DNA from: Paenibacillus_E oryzisoli_A
Lineage (GTDB): Bacteria; Bacillota; Bacilli; Paenibacillales; NBRC-103111
Reading direction: 5' to 3'
DNA length: 64,000 nt
Assembly: GCF_050467285.1 (NCBI RefSeq)
Contig: NZ_JBCMUN010000005.1
Span: forward strand, 558,001 to 622,000
Positions 19,032 to 28,124 of the stretch are shown piece by piece (position 1 is the first letter of the stretch; every line of letters begins with the position of its first letter). A model generated the notes under the pieces. The model saw nothing but the letters and a program-made list of their open reading frames with translations. It had not been told where the DNA came from and ran no database searches. The position numbers were made by a program, and so were the translations under genes.

Positions 19032-22000
19032 CTACCTTGCATTCAGCACAGCTCGAGCGTCACGCAACAGGTAATTGGCCGCCTCTTGTGTAATATGTTT
19101 CCCGCTCTGAGCCTCAACTTCATTGATGAAGGGTTGCAAATGATCTCCGCTTAACTTTTTTTGCAAGCTCTTAACTATGCCATCATTGTCAATCCAATGT
19201 TTGTCTCCAAAGATAGCCACCAATTGTTTTAACCCTTCGACACTGGCACTTGTTTGGAACGTCCAGGTTGTATTCGTTGTATTCCCTGCTAGATCGCTCG
19301 CAGAAACAACAAGCGTGTGTGAACCCAATTGAAGTGTATAAAGATCAATAGGGTCTCCTAGGTGATAAACATGGGCATCCAGTGTTGCCGTTGTCTTGCT
19401 TGCATCCAATCCGGAGCTGTTATCGCTCAGTGTTATCACAGGCAGTAATGTTTCGGCAGAGCCTAAATGATATACGCTGTTCGTTACCGTGATCGCCGGA
19501 GCCTCAGTATCTATGTTAAATGTTACGGATTTGGCAGCCTCCACCTTCCCTGCCTTATCCGTCGAGCGGTAGATTACCTTATAGACCCCATCAAGATCAA
19601 ATATCACGGGTTGGTTATACGTTAACCACGTTGCACCATCATCAAGCGTATATTCCGTCTTTACCAGCGTCGAAGAGCTTTCCGCTGCACTCAAGCTTAC
19701 GGTTACAGGATCCACGTACCAATCATTTGTTCCATTCGACTGTTCAGGCGTGAGCGTGGCGTTCGTGGCGGGCAGCTTGGCGGGAACGGCAACCGTCGCA
19801 CCGTCATCAACCAGGACCCAGTCAATTTTGCCACTCCAGGTGCTCGTAAGTGCACTAATACGGTAATTCCATCGGTACGATGGCTGGATCATTAGACGCT
19901 CAATGGTACCTGTCCAGGCCGGTATTGTCGACATATCCAGCACGTAGTCAACCATTCCACTTCCCGGTACCAGCGGGAAAACAATCCCTCTTCCATCCAC
20001 TTCATTGCCGGCAGGCCAACCTTTCTCCGGGATGTCGAATGCAGGAGCTTCACTCGTCGTAAACAACAGATAGGCGGTAAATCGGTTGTCGGGATTGGAC
20101 ATGCGGATATGCACATAGCGCTGCGTAGCCGCATCGATTCCCAAACCATTTGGAGAGAGAAGGGCTGGCTCGTAAGCGCCGCTTCCAACGATCTTTCCAC
20201 TCGATACCGTAACGGGTTTGTATCCCTTATCTATCGGAGTTGCTTCGAACTGTGTAGCAGAATACGTACGGAATTTCATGCTGCGTTTGGACGATCCCTC
20301 TGGACCGCGCCAGATGCCTCTGCCATCAACACTGTAATACACGTTCCCTTGAAGATATCGACCTGTGTCGTCATAAGCAATGCCATAGTTGCCACCATTT
20401 GGAACCACATAGGGACTGAAAATTTGCCAGCTGTAAAGCTCATTAGGATCAAGTCCCGTAAGCCTCGGATAAACGCTAATAAAGTTCCCCGTCGTGGTAA
20501 CTGCACTTGGCGGAACTGCTCCTGTGAACAACACCTTGTCATGGGAATCCGCCACTTTAATGTAAAGTGCGCCAGCTGGTGTACCTGACTTATACACCCA
20601 TACGTCCAATTGAGCCAATGTGCCTGTTGACACCCGGAAGGTTTGGGAACGGGCTTTGTTCCAGTTGATATCTGCTACCTTGCTGGAGCTCCAATCCCCG
20701 TTGTTAATGTCGATTTGCGGATCAAGCGGGCGAATCCCGTCCGAGCCTTTGCTGACGTCAGGGTTAATCTTCCATCCCCCGTCGCTGTCAAAGTCCCAGC
20801 GAGGACCCGCAGGTTTGGCAAATTGCACAGAGTCAATCCTCACCTCGCCAGTACCTGTACTCGTACCTAGTTCTATGCGAATTTGGTCAATTGTTCCACG
20901 CCAGCCTTCAGCTTCAGTAACCGGAATGAGAATGTCGACAAAGCCTTCCGTAAGTCCTTGCATTTCACGGGGGTTGACTTGGAAATTAACCGCTCTATCG
21001 TCTGAAAACTCTTCTTCATCCCCCCGAAAAAGAAGGCGACCTGAGCTTACCCCACTGCGGTTAGCAAGACGGAGGCGAATGGCACTGCTTCCCTCCGCCT
21101 CAATGCCTAAGGACGGCGGAGAAGTCAACGTTGCGCCAGCCGAAGTCGTTCCAATGGCAAGCCAGCCAGCCTTCACCTGAATGGGGCTATTCGACGTCCA
21201 GCCTTGGGCGTCGTTGTCGACTGAAAAATTCCATTCTCCGAGCGTGTCTTGAGAAAGAGCTTCGCCCGTGAAGCTAACGGATGGCGTCCAACTGACTGCC
21301 GGTCCACCAGCCGGCGCCACGAAACGAACGACGTCTCCCGGCTGAACGGCGATATCGTCCGCGATCAGCACAGTCCCTTGCACAGTTGTCGTAGCGGCTG
21401 CAACTTCGGCCCCATTAACCGTGATGCGTACGTCCGAGGTTCCTGACCGAGCGACTGGGTAACTCCGGATGGCGATTTTTCCGGAACGCGGAGCCGTCCA
21501 GGCAAGCTCGGCGGAGGAACCTAGGCTGGGGGTGAGTTCGAAACGTGAAATAGCCACATCACCGTCCCTGTATGTCCCAGAAGCGGAATCCAGCGTCAGA
21601 TCCGACCAACCTGTAATCGTCGAGCGCTGGTAAGACCACAGGCTGGACGAATTGCCATAGTCAGCAGAAGATTGCGATATCCATTCAGCTTTCTCAAGCT
21701 GAAGATTGTTTGTAACGGTGAGCGCTGAGGCCGTTCCCCGCAGGTGTGCTGTCAGAAATGCATACGGCTCGTAGGCGATGTTGTCTGCGATGACTGCATC
21801 CGGGACGATGCCATTGCCAACTTGGGCAATAGCCCCGCCGCCTGGATACGGAATGTTATGAATATAACCGTTCCGAACGAAGACATTGGCCCGAATTGAA
21901 TTCTCGGTGGAATAGTCGTTGGAACCATGGATCGCTAAATATTCAATTCCCCCACCATAATTGTCTGCAAAATAATTGCCTGCGATCAAGACCTTGTTGG

Positions 22001-23039
22001 TGCCTGCTTCGTGATCGATGGCCACCATGTCCGGATTCTCGGTATTCGGCGTGTTGACAAAGAGATTATTGGCAATAACAACGTCTTTAACCGTTCCCAG
22101 ATATAGAGCTGCGGTACCCGAATTAGTACGGCATCCTGCTGAACCGTCAAACACAGAGTTACGAATCATCACCGAGGAGGCGGATGCGACTGCGAGGCTG
22201 TCGGGGCAACCGGCATCTGTCTGAGCGAATACTTGGGAGGGATCAGGGTTGTTGTTGTCGTCGTCATGCTGATAAAGCTCCTCAATCAGCACATTGCGAA
22301 AAATCCGATTGGCAGCATTATCTGGTGAAGCCACAGAAGCCGGGTTAGTGACAGTTCCTTGACTGGCAAATACGATGCCGTGGGCGTTGTGGGTAGTTTC
22401 AATGTTGCGCAGCGTTATGCCATCTATTGCGGTATCTGTTCGTGCCAGATTCGTTAAGTTGCGAACGAACATTCCTGCAACACGATTGTCGTGAATATAG
22501 AGGTCTTCGAAGATGACATTGCTATTGTTAAGTGTCGAAAAATCCACACGCAGCCCGTACTGAAGGGCCCCTTTTCCATCGGCAGTTGTGTCACCTATAT
22601 CCAAATTTCTTACAATCACGTTACTTGGATTGGCGATTATCATAGCAGCGTTTGTGCCGTTAGAGATAAATCGTGGACGAGAGCCTTGGCCATAAGCTTC
22701 AATGGTGATGGGCTCCGAGAGGGTACCCTGTGGATCGGTAATTTTGACTTGCTCCGCGAAGCTGGTTCCCCTGGCGATGAGAAGACGGTCACCAGGCTCC
22801 AGAGTAATTCCGCCAAGCGGAGCGAAGCTGCACCATGGCACATTGGCATCTGTACCGGCCCCATCGTCTGAGCACGTGGTTGTTGCACGGTTGTCGATGT
22901 AATAGGATTGTGCAGATGCTTTCGCCAGACTTGGAAGCGCTAACAATGTACTCAACAGCAAAATAAATACGATTGCCGCCATAAGCTTTCTTCTTGCACT
23001 TGCGAAGTCAGTTAAAGCTACGTGATCTACTGTTTTCAG
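19032..23039 (-). CDS. Secreted right-handed beta-helix protein with FIMAH domain, probable polysaccharide lyase
   Basis: Large secreted protein of 1335 residues. The start I prefer is a CTG at 23039, eight bases after a perfect AAGGAGG. It adds 19 residues that supply the RRK needed for a normal signal peptide (RRKLMAAIVFILLL, cut near AKASA). The first ATG, at 22982, would give an uncharged leader and has no good ribosome site. About residues 45-450 form a parallel beta-helix (NVIVRNLDIGDTTADG, NVIFEDLYIHDNRV). Several beta-sandwich modules follow, then bacterial Ig-like repeats with two YHLG motifs, and a C-terminal FIMAH-type domain (KHWIDNDGIVKSLQKKL, QSGKHITQEAANYLLRDA), common on secreted polysaccharide-degrading enzymes. 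It probably makes the first cut outside the cell. No catalytic residue can be assigned by eye and a hydrolase role is possible. Confidence 0.85.
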   Translation of the reverse strand: MKTVDHVALTDFASARRKLMAAIVFILLLSTLLALPSLAKASAQSYYIDNRATTTCSDDGAGTDANVPWCSFAPLGGITLEPGDRLLIARGTSFAEQVKITDPQGTLSEPITIEAYGQGSRPRFISNGTNAAMIIANPSNVIVRNLDIGDTTADGKGALQYGLRVDFSTLNNSNVIFEDLYIHDNRVAGMFVRNLTNLARTDTAIDGITLRNIETTHNAHGIVFASQGTVTNPASVASPDNAANRIFRNVLIEELYQHDDDNNNPDPSQVFAQTDAGCPDSLAVASASSVMIRNSVFDGSAGCRTNSGTAALYLGTVKDVVIANNLFVNTPNTENPDMVAIDHEAGTNKVLIAGNYFADNYGGGIEYLAIHGSNDYSTENSIRANVFVRNGYIHNIPYPGGGAIAQVGNGIVPDAVIADNIAYEPYAFLTAHLRGTASALTVTNNLQLEKAEWISQSSADYGNSSSLWSYQRSTITGWSDLTLDSASGTYRDGDVAISRFELTPSLGSSAELAWTAPRSGKIAIRSYPVARSGTSDVRITVNGAEVAAATTTVQGTVLIADDIAVQPGDVVRFVAPAGGPAVSWTPSVSFTGEALSQDTLGEWNFSVDNDAQGWTSNSPIQVKAGWLAIGTTSAGATLTSPPSLGIEAEGSSAIRLRLANRSGVSSGRLLFRGDEEEFSDDRAVNFQVNPREMQGLTEGFVDILIPVTEAEGWRGTIDQIRIELGTSTGTGEVRIDSVQFAKPAGPRWDFDSDGGWKINPDVSKGSDGIRPLDPQIDINNGDWSSSKVADINWNKARSQTFRVSTGTLAQLDVWVYKSGTPAGALYIKVADSHDKVLFTGAVPPSAVTTTGNFISVYPRLTGLDPNELYSWQIFSPYVVPNGGNYGIAYDDTGRYLQGNVYYSVDGRGIWRGPEGSSKRSMKFRTYSATQFEATPIDKGYKPVTVSSGKIVGSGAYEPALLSPNGLGIDAATQRYVHIRMSNPDNRFTAYLLFTTSEAPAFDIPEKGWPAGNEVDGRGIVFPLVPGSGMVDYVLDMSTIPAWTGTIERLMIQPSYRWNYRISALTSTWSGKIDWVLVDDGATVAVPAKLPATNATLTPEQSNGTNDWYVDPVTVSLSAAESSSTLVKTEYTLDDGATWLTYNQPVIFDLDGVYKVIYRSTDKAGKVEAAKSVTFNIDTEAPAITVTNSVYHLGSAETLLPVITLSDNSSGLDASKTTATLDAHVYHLGDPIDLYTLQLGSHTLVVSASDLAGNTTNTTWTFQTSASVEGLKQLVAIFGDKHWIDNDGIVKSLQKKLSGDHLQPFINEVEAQSGKHITQEAANYLLRDARAVLNAR

Positions 23040-23047
23040 ATTCGTTT

Positions 23048-23054
23048 CCTCCTT
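23048..23054 (-). promoter_or_regulatory. Ribosome binding site supporting a CTG start
   Basis: Perfect AAGGAGG on the minus strand, eight bases before the in-frame CTG at 23039. No ATG, GTG or TTG lies at suitable spacing, and the reading frame stays open into the beta-helix gene. Confidence 0.6.
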
Positions 23055-23201
23055 GGAGTAAATTTCCTGTCAAAAATGTAGGCTTGTGCTTCCTGATCCC
23101 GACGACTGATGAGCCTGCCTAACCACACCAGCATGTCGAACTCTCACCTCCTTTTGAATCCTTTTGAAGCAACACATTCAACATTACCCATCTTGTGCAC
23201 G

Positions 23202-23290
23202 GCACGCAATGAAACTGTTTTGATGATACATTTCCTGCCGGGATAGGGCATTCGCAAGAAAAGTTCATTCTTCTCAAAAGATGTTCATGT
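23202..23290 (-). promoter_or_regulatory. Operator-like element D upstream of the beta-helix gene
   Basis: Block 1 (23202-23223) matches 18872-18893 at 20 of 22 positions and block 2 includes GTTCATGT at 23283-23290. This lies between the divergent regulator and the beta-helix gene. On the minus strand TTTCAT followed after 18 bases by TGGGTA mirrors element C. The remaining part of the 340-base gap holds the regulator promoter and the long leader of the beta-helix mRNA. Confidence 0.55.
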
Positions 23291-23319
23291 ACTTGGGGCA
23301 AAAAAACGCTCCTCTCATG

Positions 23320-23348
23320 TTGACCCGTTTCTTGCTTCAAGATATGCT
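23320..23348 (+). promoter_or_regulatory. Promoter of the sensor-regulator gene
   Basis: TTGACC (23320-23325), a 17-base spacer and TATGCT (23343-23348), about 33 bases before the GTG start. This is a good sigma-A type match and the only strong one in the divergent gap. Confidence 0.65.
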
Positions 23349-23380
23349 TAACTAATCATTTGAACGAAGGAGGTGTCTAT

Positions 23381-25717
23381 GTGAAGTATTGGGCAACACG
23401 TTTTTTTCAATTGGCGTTCACACCCAAGCTGAAGACCAAAATGCTGGCCTATCTGCTCTTGTTATCAAGCATTCCGGTTGCCCTAATGGGCTTCGTCTCT
23501 GCATACAACACCTCAAGGATCATTCGCGAGCAAGCGGTTGAATCGAATGCCGTACTGCTCAAGCAGACAGAAAAAGAATTGAATATGTTCTTCAAGAAGA
23601 TCGATGATCTGATGCTCCAATATACGTATGCCTCTTCTAACTCAACCCTATTGCTTAAGCGATTTGTTGATGAAGATTTATCTAGCGGGAATTGGAAAAC
23701 AGTGATGGATTTGAGCGAAATTCTCGTCAAGTTGCAAAGCGGGATGGAGCATGTACTAGAACTTGATTTCTATTCTGTCCCCTACGGCAAAGTACTGAGT
23801 TCTCATGGCAATATCTATAAGGAAGAAGAGTTTGGCGACCCGGTGGCGATCAATGAAGCTAAGAAGTTAACCTACTCCAACCGTTTCCTTAATCTTCGCA
23901 TGTCCGTTTCCAACCAAAAAGTTCTGGAGCGGCCCGTTTTAACCATTATCAAACCAATCCTGCTCAACAATCAGGTGAATGCCGCCCTTATCGTCTATCT
24001 GGATGCCGCTTCCATCAGCAGCTACAAACTGGCTCCGCCTGCCCCGTATGAGGGCTCTTCCCTTTTCGTCACGGATGAGCAAGGCAAAATTATTTTACAT
24101 TCCCAAACCTCCCGAATCGGTACTTCGGCTGACGAAACTGTTGTTAAGAAGATTAAGGAAACTGCCACTTCGGATTGGATTAGTCATGATAAATTAAGTA
24201 TCAGCGGTACGGTTTCCAATACCGTGATGCTGCGCTCAGATTCGAGGAACTGGTTTTATTTTGCGACTGTTCCTGAGAAATCGTTTATTACAAAAGCTAA
24301 CAGCCAACGCAATATCATATTGGCTATCAGTTTAGCACTAGCCTTAAGTGGCTTGCTTATCGGCTATCGTGCGTCCAATGTGCTGTACCGGCCGCTCAAG
24401 GACCTGACCAATAAGGTGAAGCCTGCGGCCATGAAGACGAATATGGGTACAGATGGCGATGAAGTGATATGGTTGGACCGCTATCTGGAGAGTATCACTT
24501 CTGAAAACAGACAACTCTTAAATGAGATGAGCATTTATTTTGATCAAGCTAAGCATTTTATGCTCCACCAATTGCTCGTCGGAAGTATGCCGCATCAGAA
24601 TTTTCTGCTTGACGAGCAGGAAGCGTTTCCCGACGAATGCTTTTTCATTCCTCTCCTGATCTTGGATTTGAACCGAATGCGGATGATGGAGAACTATTCC
24701 CGCCAAGATTGCTCCCTGTTTTATTATGCGGTAGATAACATCACCAAAGAACTACTAAGTGCGTATGGTAAACCGCAGGTTATCATGGTTCAGCCGGGCA
24801 TGTTCGTCGCCATCGTCCCCATGGCAGACCCGCTGACACAAGAGGAACTGCGTGGTCTCGGTCGCAACCTCCAGGACGCGCTGCATAAGTATCTCAAGCT
24901 GGATTCCTATATCACCGTCAGCTATTCTGAAACTGGAACGGACGGCTTGCACGAAGCCTATGAGGAAGCCTCCGACCTTTTGCGCTACCGATTCCTTGCC
25001 GGGGATAACCAGGTATTGTTGATTCATGATCTGGAATTTTCCGTTTCCATGCAAGCAGACGTCTTATTTCACAGTGATAGTGAAATTGCCGCTGCCATCC
25101 GTCTACAACAATGGAATGAAGCGGAAGGGATCTTCCAGACGCTAATCGATGCGCTTCAAGAATCTTTCAATATTTCTGAGGACCTATTGCGCGGCTACTT
25201 TCCTCAATTAGTTAATACGATAGTCAAATCCTTAAGATCAGCGCCACAAGGTCCTTTCGATGATCATAAGGTCCAAGAGCTTATGCTGCATCTTTCCGAG
25301 TGCAGTACCCTTGATGAAATCGGATTGTTTTTTCGAAGCCGCGTGTTTGCCGTGCTGCGCCAAGAATACAAGGAGACTGGAGCATCTTCCAGCCGCATCC
25401 AACTTGTGGAGCAGGTGCAGGAATTTATTCACAATCATTATGATACGGATCTTTCCTTGCAACAATGCGCAGAACAAACCGGTCTTAACACTTTTGAATT
25501 AAGCCGCTTATTTAAACAAGTTACAGGAGTTAATTTTATTGATTACCTGATTGAGTTTCGGATGGAGAAAGCGAAGGAGTACCTAGCCGATCCAACTATG
25601 AAGATACAGGATATTGCGGATAAACTGCGCTATTCTTCCATTCAAGGATTTATGCGAGCCTTTAAAAAATCAACGGGAATGACGCCCGGTCAATACCGCG
25701 ATAAATTTAAAGCCTGA
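23381..25717 (+). CDS. Membrane-bound AraC-type sensor-regulator
   Basis: One-protein sensor and transcription factor of 778 residues. A membrane segment near residues 20-40 (MLAYLLLLSSIPVALMGFVS) and a second near 310-330 (IILAISLALALSGLLIGYRA) flank an extracellular region that looks like a double Cache sensor. A long cytoplasmic part ends in a double helix-turn-helix AraC domain (DLSLQQCAEQTGLNTFELSR, then IQDIADKLRYSSIQGFMRAF). The GTG at 23381 is chosen because AAGGAGG lies seven bases upstream; the open frame starts earlier at a TTG. It is divergent from the beta-helix gene and probably activates elements C and D when it meets polysaccharide fragments outside the cell. Confidence 0.92.
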   Translation: MKYWATRFFQLAFTPKLKTKMLAYLLLLSSIPVALMGFVSAYNTSRIIREQAVESNAVLLKQTEKELNMFFKKIDDLMLQYTYASSNSTLLLKRFVDEDLSSGNWKTVMDLSEILVKLQSGMEHVLELDFYSVPYGKVLSSHGNIYKEEEFGDPVAINEAKKLTYSNRFLNLRMSVSNQKVLERPVLTIIKPILLNNQVNAALIVYLDAASISSYKLAPPAPYEGSSLFVTDEQGKIILHSQTSRIGTSADETVVKKIKETATSDWISHDKLSISGTVSNTVMLRSDSRNWFYFATVPEKSFITKANSQRNIILAISLALALSGLLIGYRASNVLYRPLKDLTNKVKPAAMKTNMGTDGDEVIWLDRYLESITSENRQLLNEMSIYFDQAKHFMLHQLLVGSMPHQNFLLDEQEAFPDECFFIPLLILDLNRMRMMENYSRQDCSLFYYAVDNITKELLSAYGKPQVIMVQPGMFVAIVPMADPLTQEELRGLGRNLQDALHKYLKLDSYITVSYSETGTDGLHEAYEEASDLLRYRFLAGDNQVLLIHDLEFSVSMQADVLFHSDSEIAAAIRLQQWNEAEGIFQTLIDALQESFNISEDLLRGYFPQLVNTIVKSLRSAPQGPFDDHKVQELMLHLSECSTLDEIGLFFRSRVFAVLRQEYKETGASSSRIQLVEQVQEFIHNHYDTDLSLQQCAEQTGLNTFELSRLFKQVTGVNFIDYLIEFRMEKAKEYLADPTMKIQDIADKLRYSSIQGFMRAFKKSTGMTPGQYRDKFKA

Positions 25718-25769
25718 GCACATAGCCATAGCATGCGTTCGACATCTGTAAGCGATTGACATCGGAATA

Positions 25770-26597
25770 TCACTTCCAACCGATGTCCGCTTGTTGGAGC
25801 ATGCCTTTAATCGCATGGGAAGCTGTCTTAAACAAATCCGCTCCCGAATATCCATGGAATCTCCCTTCTGCTTTAAGGTGCGGCTCCAATGAAAGAAAAC
25901 CTTCGTACTTGCCTGATTTGAGGGCAGTGAGCAGTTCTGCAAGCTGAGCATCCCCTTCCCCGGCAGGAACGACCTTTCCTGATTCCATCATCGCATCTTT
26001 GACATGTATATAAGAAACATAAGCATGTAACAATGGATGGGCATCTGCCATTGGTTGAACGCCACATTGAATAAAGTTTGCCGGATCAAAAGCACTTCGA
26101 AAATGAGAAGAATTACAAGCTTCAAATAAATCACGACAGCGTTCTCCCGTGTCCCCATAAATATGCTTCTCATTCTCATGCAGCAGAATCACCTGCTCTT
26201 GCTCTGCGATCGCGACAAGCTCCTTCATACGAAGAAGTACTTCGTCCTTATAACGCTCTGGGCGCTCCCCTTCCGGAATAAGAAAAGAAAAAATACGGAT
26301 AAACGGAGTTTCGAAATATTTTGCCAACGTAATCGCTCTTCGAAAATCAATGAGGTGCGAAGCAAAATCATCCGTAATTTTAATTTTACCGATAGGGGAG
26401 CCGATCGATGAGACCTTAATCCCGCGGCTGTCCAACTTCTCTTTTATTTCTTTTACCTGAACGTCCGATAGTTTCAGCACATTGGTTTTCCATACGCTGC
26501 GCAGTTCGAGATAACCTATGCCTTCTTCTTGCAGAACATCTAATTGTGTATCCAAATCCGGTGAGATTTCATCTGCAAATCCCGTTAATGTTATCAA
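25770..26597 (-). CDS. Sugar phosphate isomerase/epimerase-like TIM-barrel protein
   Basis: Protein of 275 residues of the xylose-isomerase-like / AP-endonuclease-2-like TIM-barrel family. Family-type stretches are LTGFADEISPDLDTQL at the start, LLHENEKHIYGDT, SAFDPANFIQCG and YVSYIHVKDAM, whose Glu, Asp and His residues fit the divalent-metal site. The start is taken as a TTG at 26597. It overlaps the sulfatase stop as TTGA and follows GGAGG by eight bases, whereas the ATG at 26612 has no ribosome site of its own. Being coupled to the sulfatase, it probably handles a monosaccharide from the same oligosaccharide. The exact reaction (isomerase, epimerase or dehydratase) is unknown. Confidence 0.85.
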   Translation of the reverse strand: MITLTGFADEISPDLDTQLDVLQEEGIGYLELRSVWKTNVLKLSDVQVKEIKEKLDSRGIKVSSIGSPIGKIKITDDFASHLIDFRRAITLAKYFETPFIRIFSFLIPEGERPERYKDEVLLRMKELVAIAEQEQVILLHENEKHIYGDTGERCRDLFEACNSSHFRSAFDPANFIQCGVQPMADAHPLLHAYVSYIHVKDAMMESGKVVPAGEGDAQLAELLTALKSGKYEGFLSLEPHLKAEGRFHGYSGADLFKTASHAIKGMLQQADIGWK

Positions 26598-28069
26598 TGC
26601 CTGTCCCTCCATTTAGAAATCCCCATTCTTACGTATTGGCTTGCCGGAGCATCATATCTCACCAGAAGCTCCTCCATCTTGCTCTTCATTCTTTCCTCCA
26701 GCTCTTGGTCGCATATCGGCGTCTGCTGCTCCGGATCTTCGACCAGATCATAAAGAAGCGGAGAACCGGTGCCATTATGGTGTCTGCGAGAGGGTACCGG
26801 GAAACGATAGACCGGCATTTGCGTCTGCTTGAGGAACCTTCCAACCTCCGCATTAGCATAGCGCTCCGGGTCCGACATGGCTCCCACCGGCATAGCCGTA
26901 TGGTGATGAACGGTGCTTCCTTCCAGGGGCTGCAAGCAATACGTATACCTGCCGTCCGTTAGGTTAATATCCTTGCCGAAATAACCATAAAGCACAGCGT
27001 CATGATGGCTTGAATTGCCTTTGAGTAAATGAACGAGCGACTTGCCCTGCACGTTCTGAGAAGGCACGGCTCCATGGAACTCCATAACCGTAGGCATCAA
27101 GTCAATCATCGTTGTAAGCGCATGAACTCGCTTGCTATTCTCTTTTGCATGAGGAGAATATACGATAAGCGGGATGTGTGCCAATTTCGCATAATCAAAC
27201 ATATAATTTTTGGCCCAGTAGCCATTCTCACCAAGCAGGTGTCCATGATCCGTTGTGAGAATAACGGCAGTATCCTTCCATAAATCGAGTTCATCCATGG
27301 TATCCATAAGCTTGCCTAGCCATGCATCTGCCATGGTTAAGGTGCCTGCATAGCATTTGCGGATATGTTGGATCGCTTCTTCTCCTTCATGCTCGGTATC
27401 GACCTGCTCGTAACTCGGCCAATCAAAATGGTATCTGTCGTCCCAAGTATCCCCGTACATATCAACGTATTTTTGCGGACATAGGAAAGGTTCATGAGGA
27501 TCAAATGCCTCCACGTGCAAATGCCAGTTATCCTGATCATAGTTGTGTTTAAGGAAATCGATCGCTCTCATAAACGTTTGTGGCGTTGGATAGTCCTCTT
27601 CGCGCTCCAGGTCCATGACGGAACGGTTCACCCAATCCTGCCTTCTGTTCTTCCCGCGGTATACCGGGATATCTGGATCTTGAACCCGGGGATGCCAATG
27701 ATCGCCTTCTTGACCTCTGATAAATTCCCACGTATTGAAGCCAGTATGATACCCCATGCCCTGCCATTCAAAATAATGAAAGTGGTCGGTAACCATATGG
27801 CTGTATGTGCTGCGCTGCTTCCGAAGCTCGCGCACCAAGCATTCATCGAATGGTTGAAGCGGACTCCAAGGCGTTTCAAGGAAGTTAAGCCTGCCTGTAA
27901 AGAGATCCCTACGGGCAGGCATGCACGGCAATGATCCGGCAAAATGATTGTCGAACACCATCCCCCGCTCTGCCAATCGATCGATGTTTGGCGTCTGCAC
28001 CCAAGATTCGCCATAACAATTCAAATAATGTCGGTTCAGAGAATCCATCAGAATGATAATTGTCTTCAT
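26594..28069 (-). CDS. Cytoplasmic Cys-type sulfatase
   Basis: Sulfatase of 491 residues. The activation motif is SLPCMPARRDLFTGR, in which Cys49 of C-x-P-x-R must be oxidised to formylglycine. The N-terminal metal-site aspartate is in IIILMDSLNRHYLNCYG and a second metal site is in TTDHGHLLGENGYWAKN. There is no signal peptide, so desulfation takes place inside the cell on imported material. The ATG at 28069 follows AGGAGGTG; a frame extending to 28111 lacks a site. The gene lies after a binding-protein gene and a terminator-like hairpin. With GH88 and lyase genes nearby, a sulfated uronic-acid oligosaccharide is the likely substrate; which sulfate ester is hydrolysed is unknown. No maturase is in the window. 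Confidence 0.92.
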   Translation of the reverse strand: MKTIIILMDSLNRHYLNCYGESWVQTPNIDRLAERGMVFDNHFAGSLPCMPARRDLFTGRLNFLETPWSPLQPFDECLVRELRKQRSTYSHMVTDHFHYFEWQGMGYHTGFNTWEFIRGQEGDHWHPRVQDPDIPVYRGKNRRQDWVNRSVMDLEREEDYPTPQTFMRAIDFLKHNYDQDNWHLHVEAFDPHEPFLCPQKYVDMYGDTWDDRYHFDWPSYEQVDTEHEGEEAIQHIRKCYAGTLTMADAWLGKLMDTMDELDLWKDTAVILTTDHGHLLGENGYWAKNYMFDYAKLAHIPLIVYSPHAKENSKRVHALTTMIDLMPTVMEFHGAVPSQNVQGKSLVHLLKGNSSHHDAVLYGYFGKDINLTDGRYTYCLQPLEGSTVHHHTAMPVGAMSDPERYANAEVGRFLKQTQMPVYRFPVPSRRHHNGTGSPLLYDLVEDPEQQTPICDQELEERMKSKMEELLVRYDAPASQYVRMGISKWRDRH

Positions 28070-28083
28070 TGTGACACCTCCTA

Positions 28084-28115
28084 TAAAAAATAGGATGGAG
28101 GACTCCCCCATCCTA
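28084..28115 (-). terminator. Terminator-like hairpin between binding-protein and sulfatase genes
   Basis: Arms AGGATGG and CCATCCT around a nine-base loop, followed on the minus strand by ATTTTTTAT. The sulfatase ribosome site comes directly after. It probably limits expression of the enzyme genes relative to the binding protein. Confidence 0.75.
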
Positions 28116-28124
28116 GCTGAATTT

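Noticed and set aside
25758..25787. Hairpin GACATCGG/CCGATGTC at the end of the isomerase-like gene
   Set aside because: It overlaps the last codons of the gene and has no U-run on either strand, so a terminator role is not supported.
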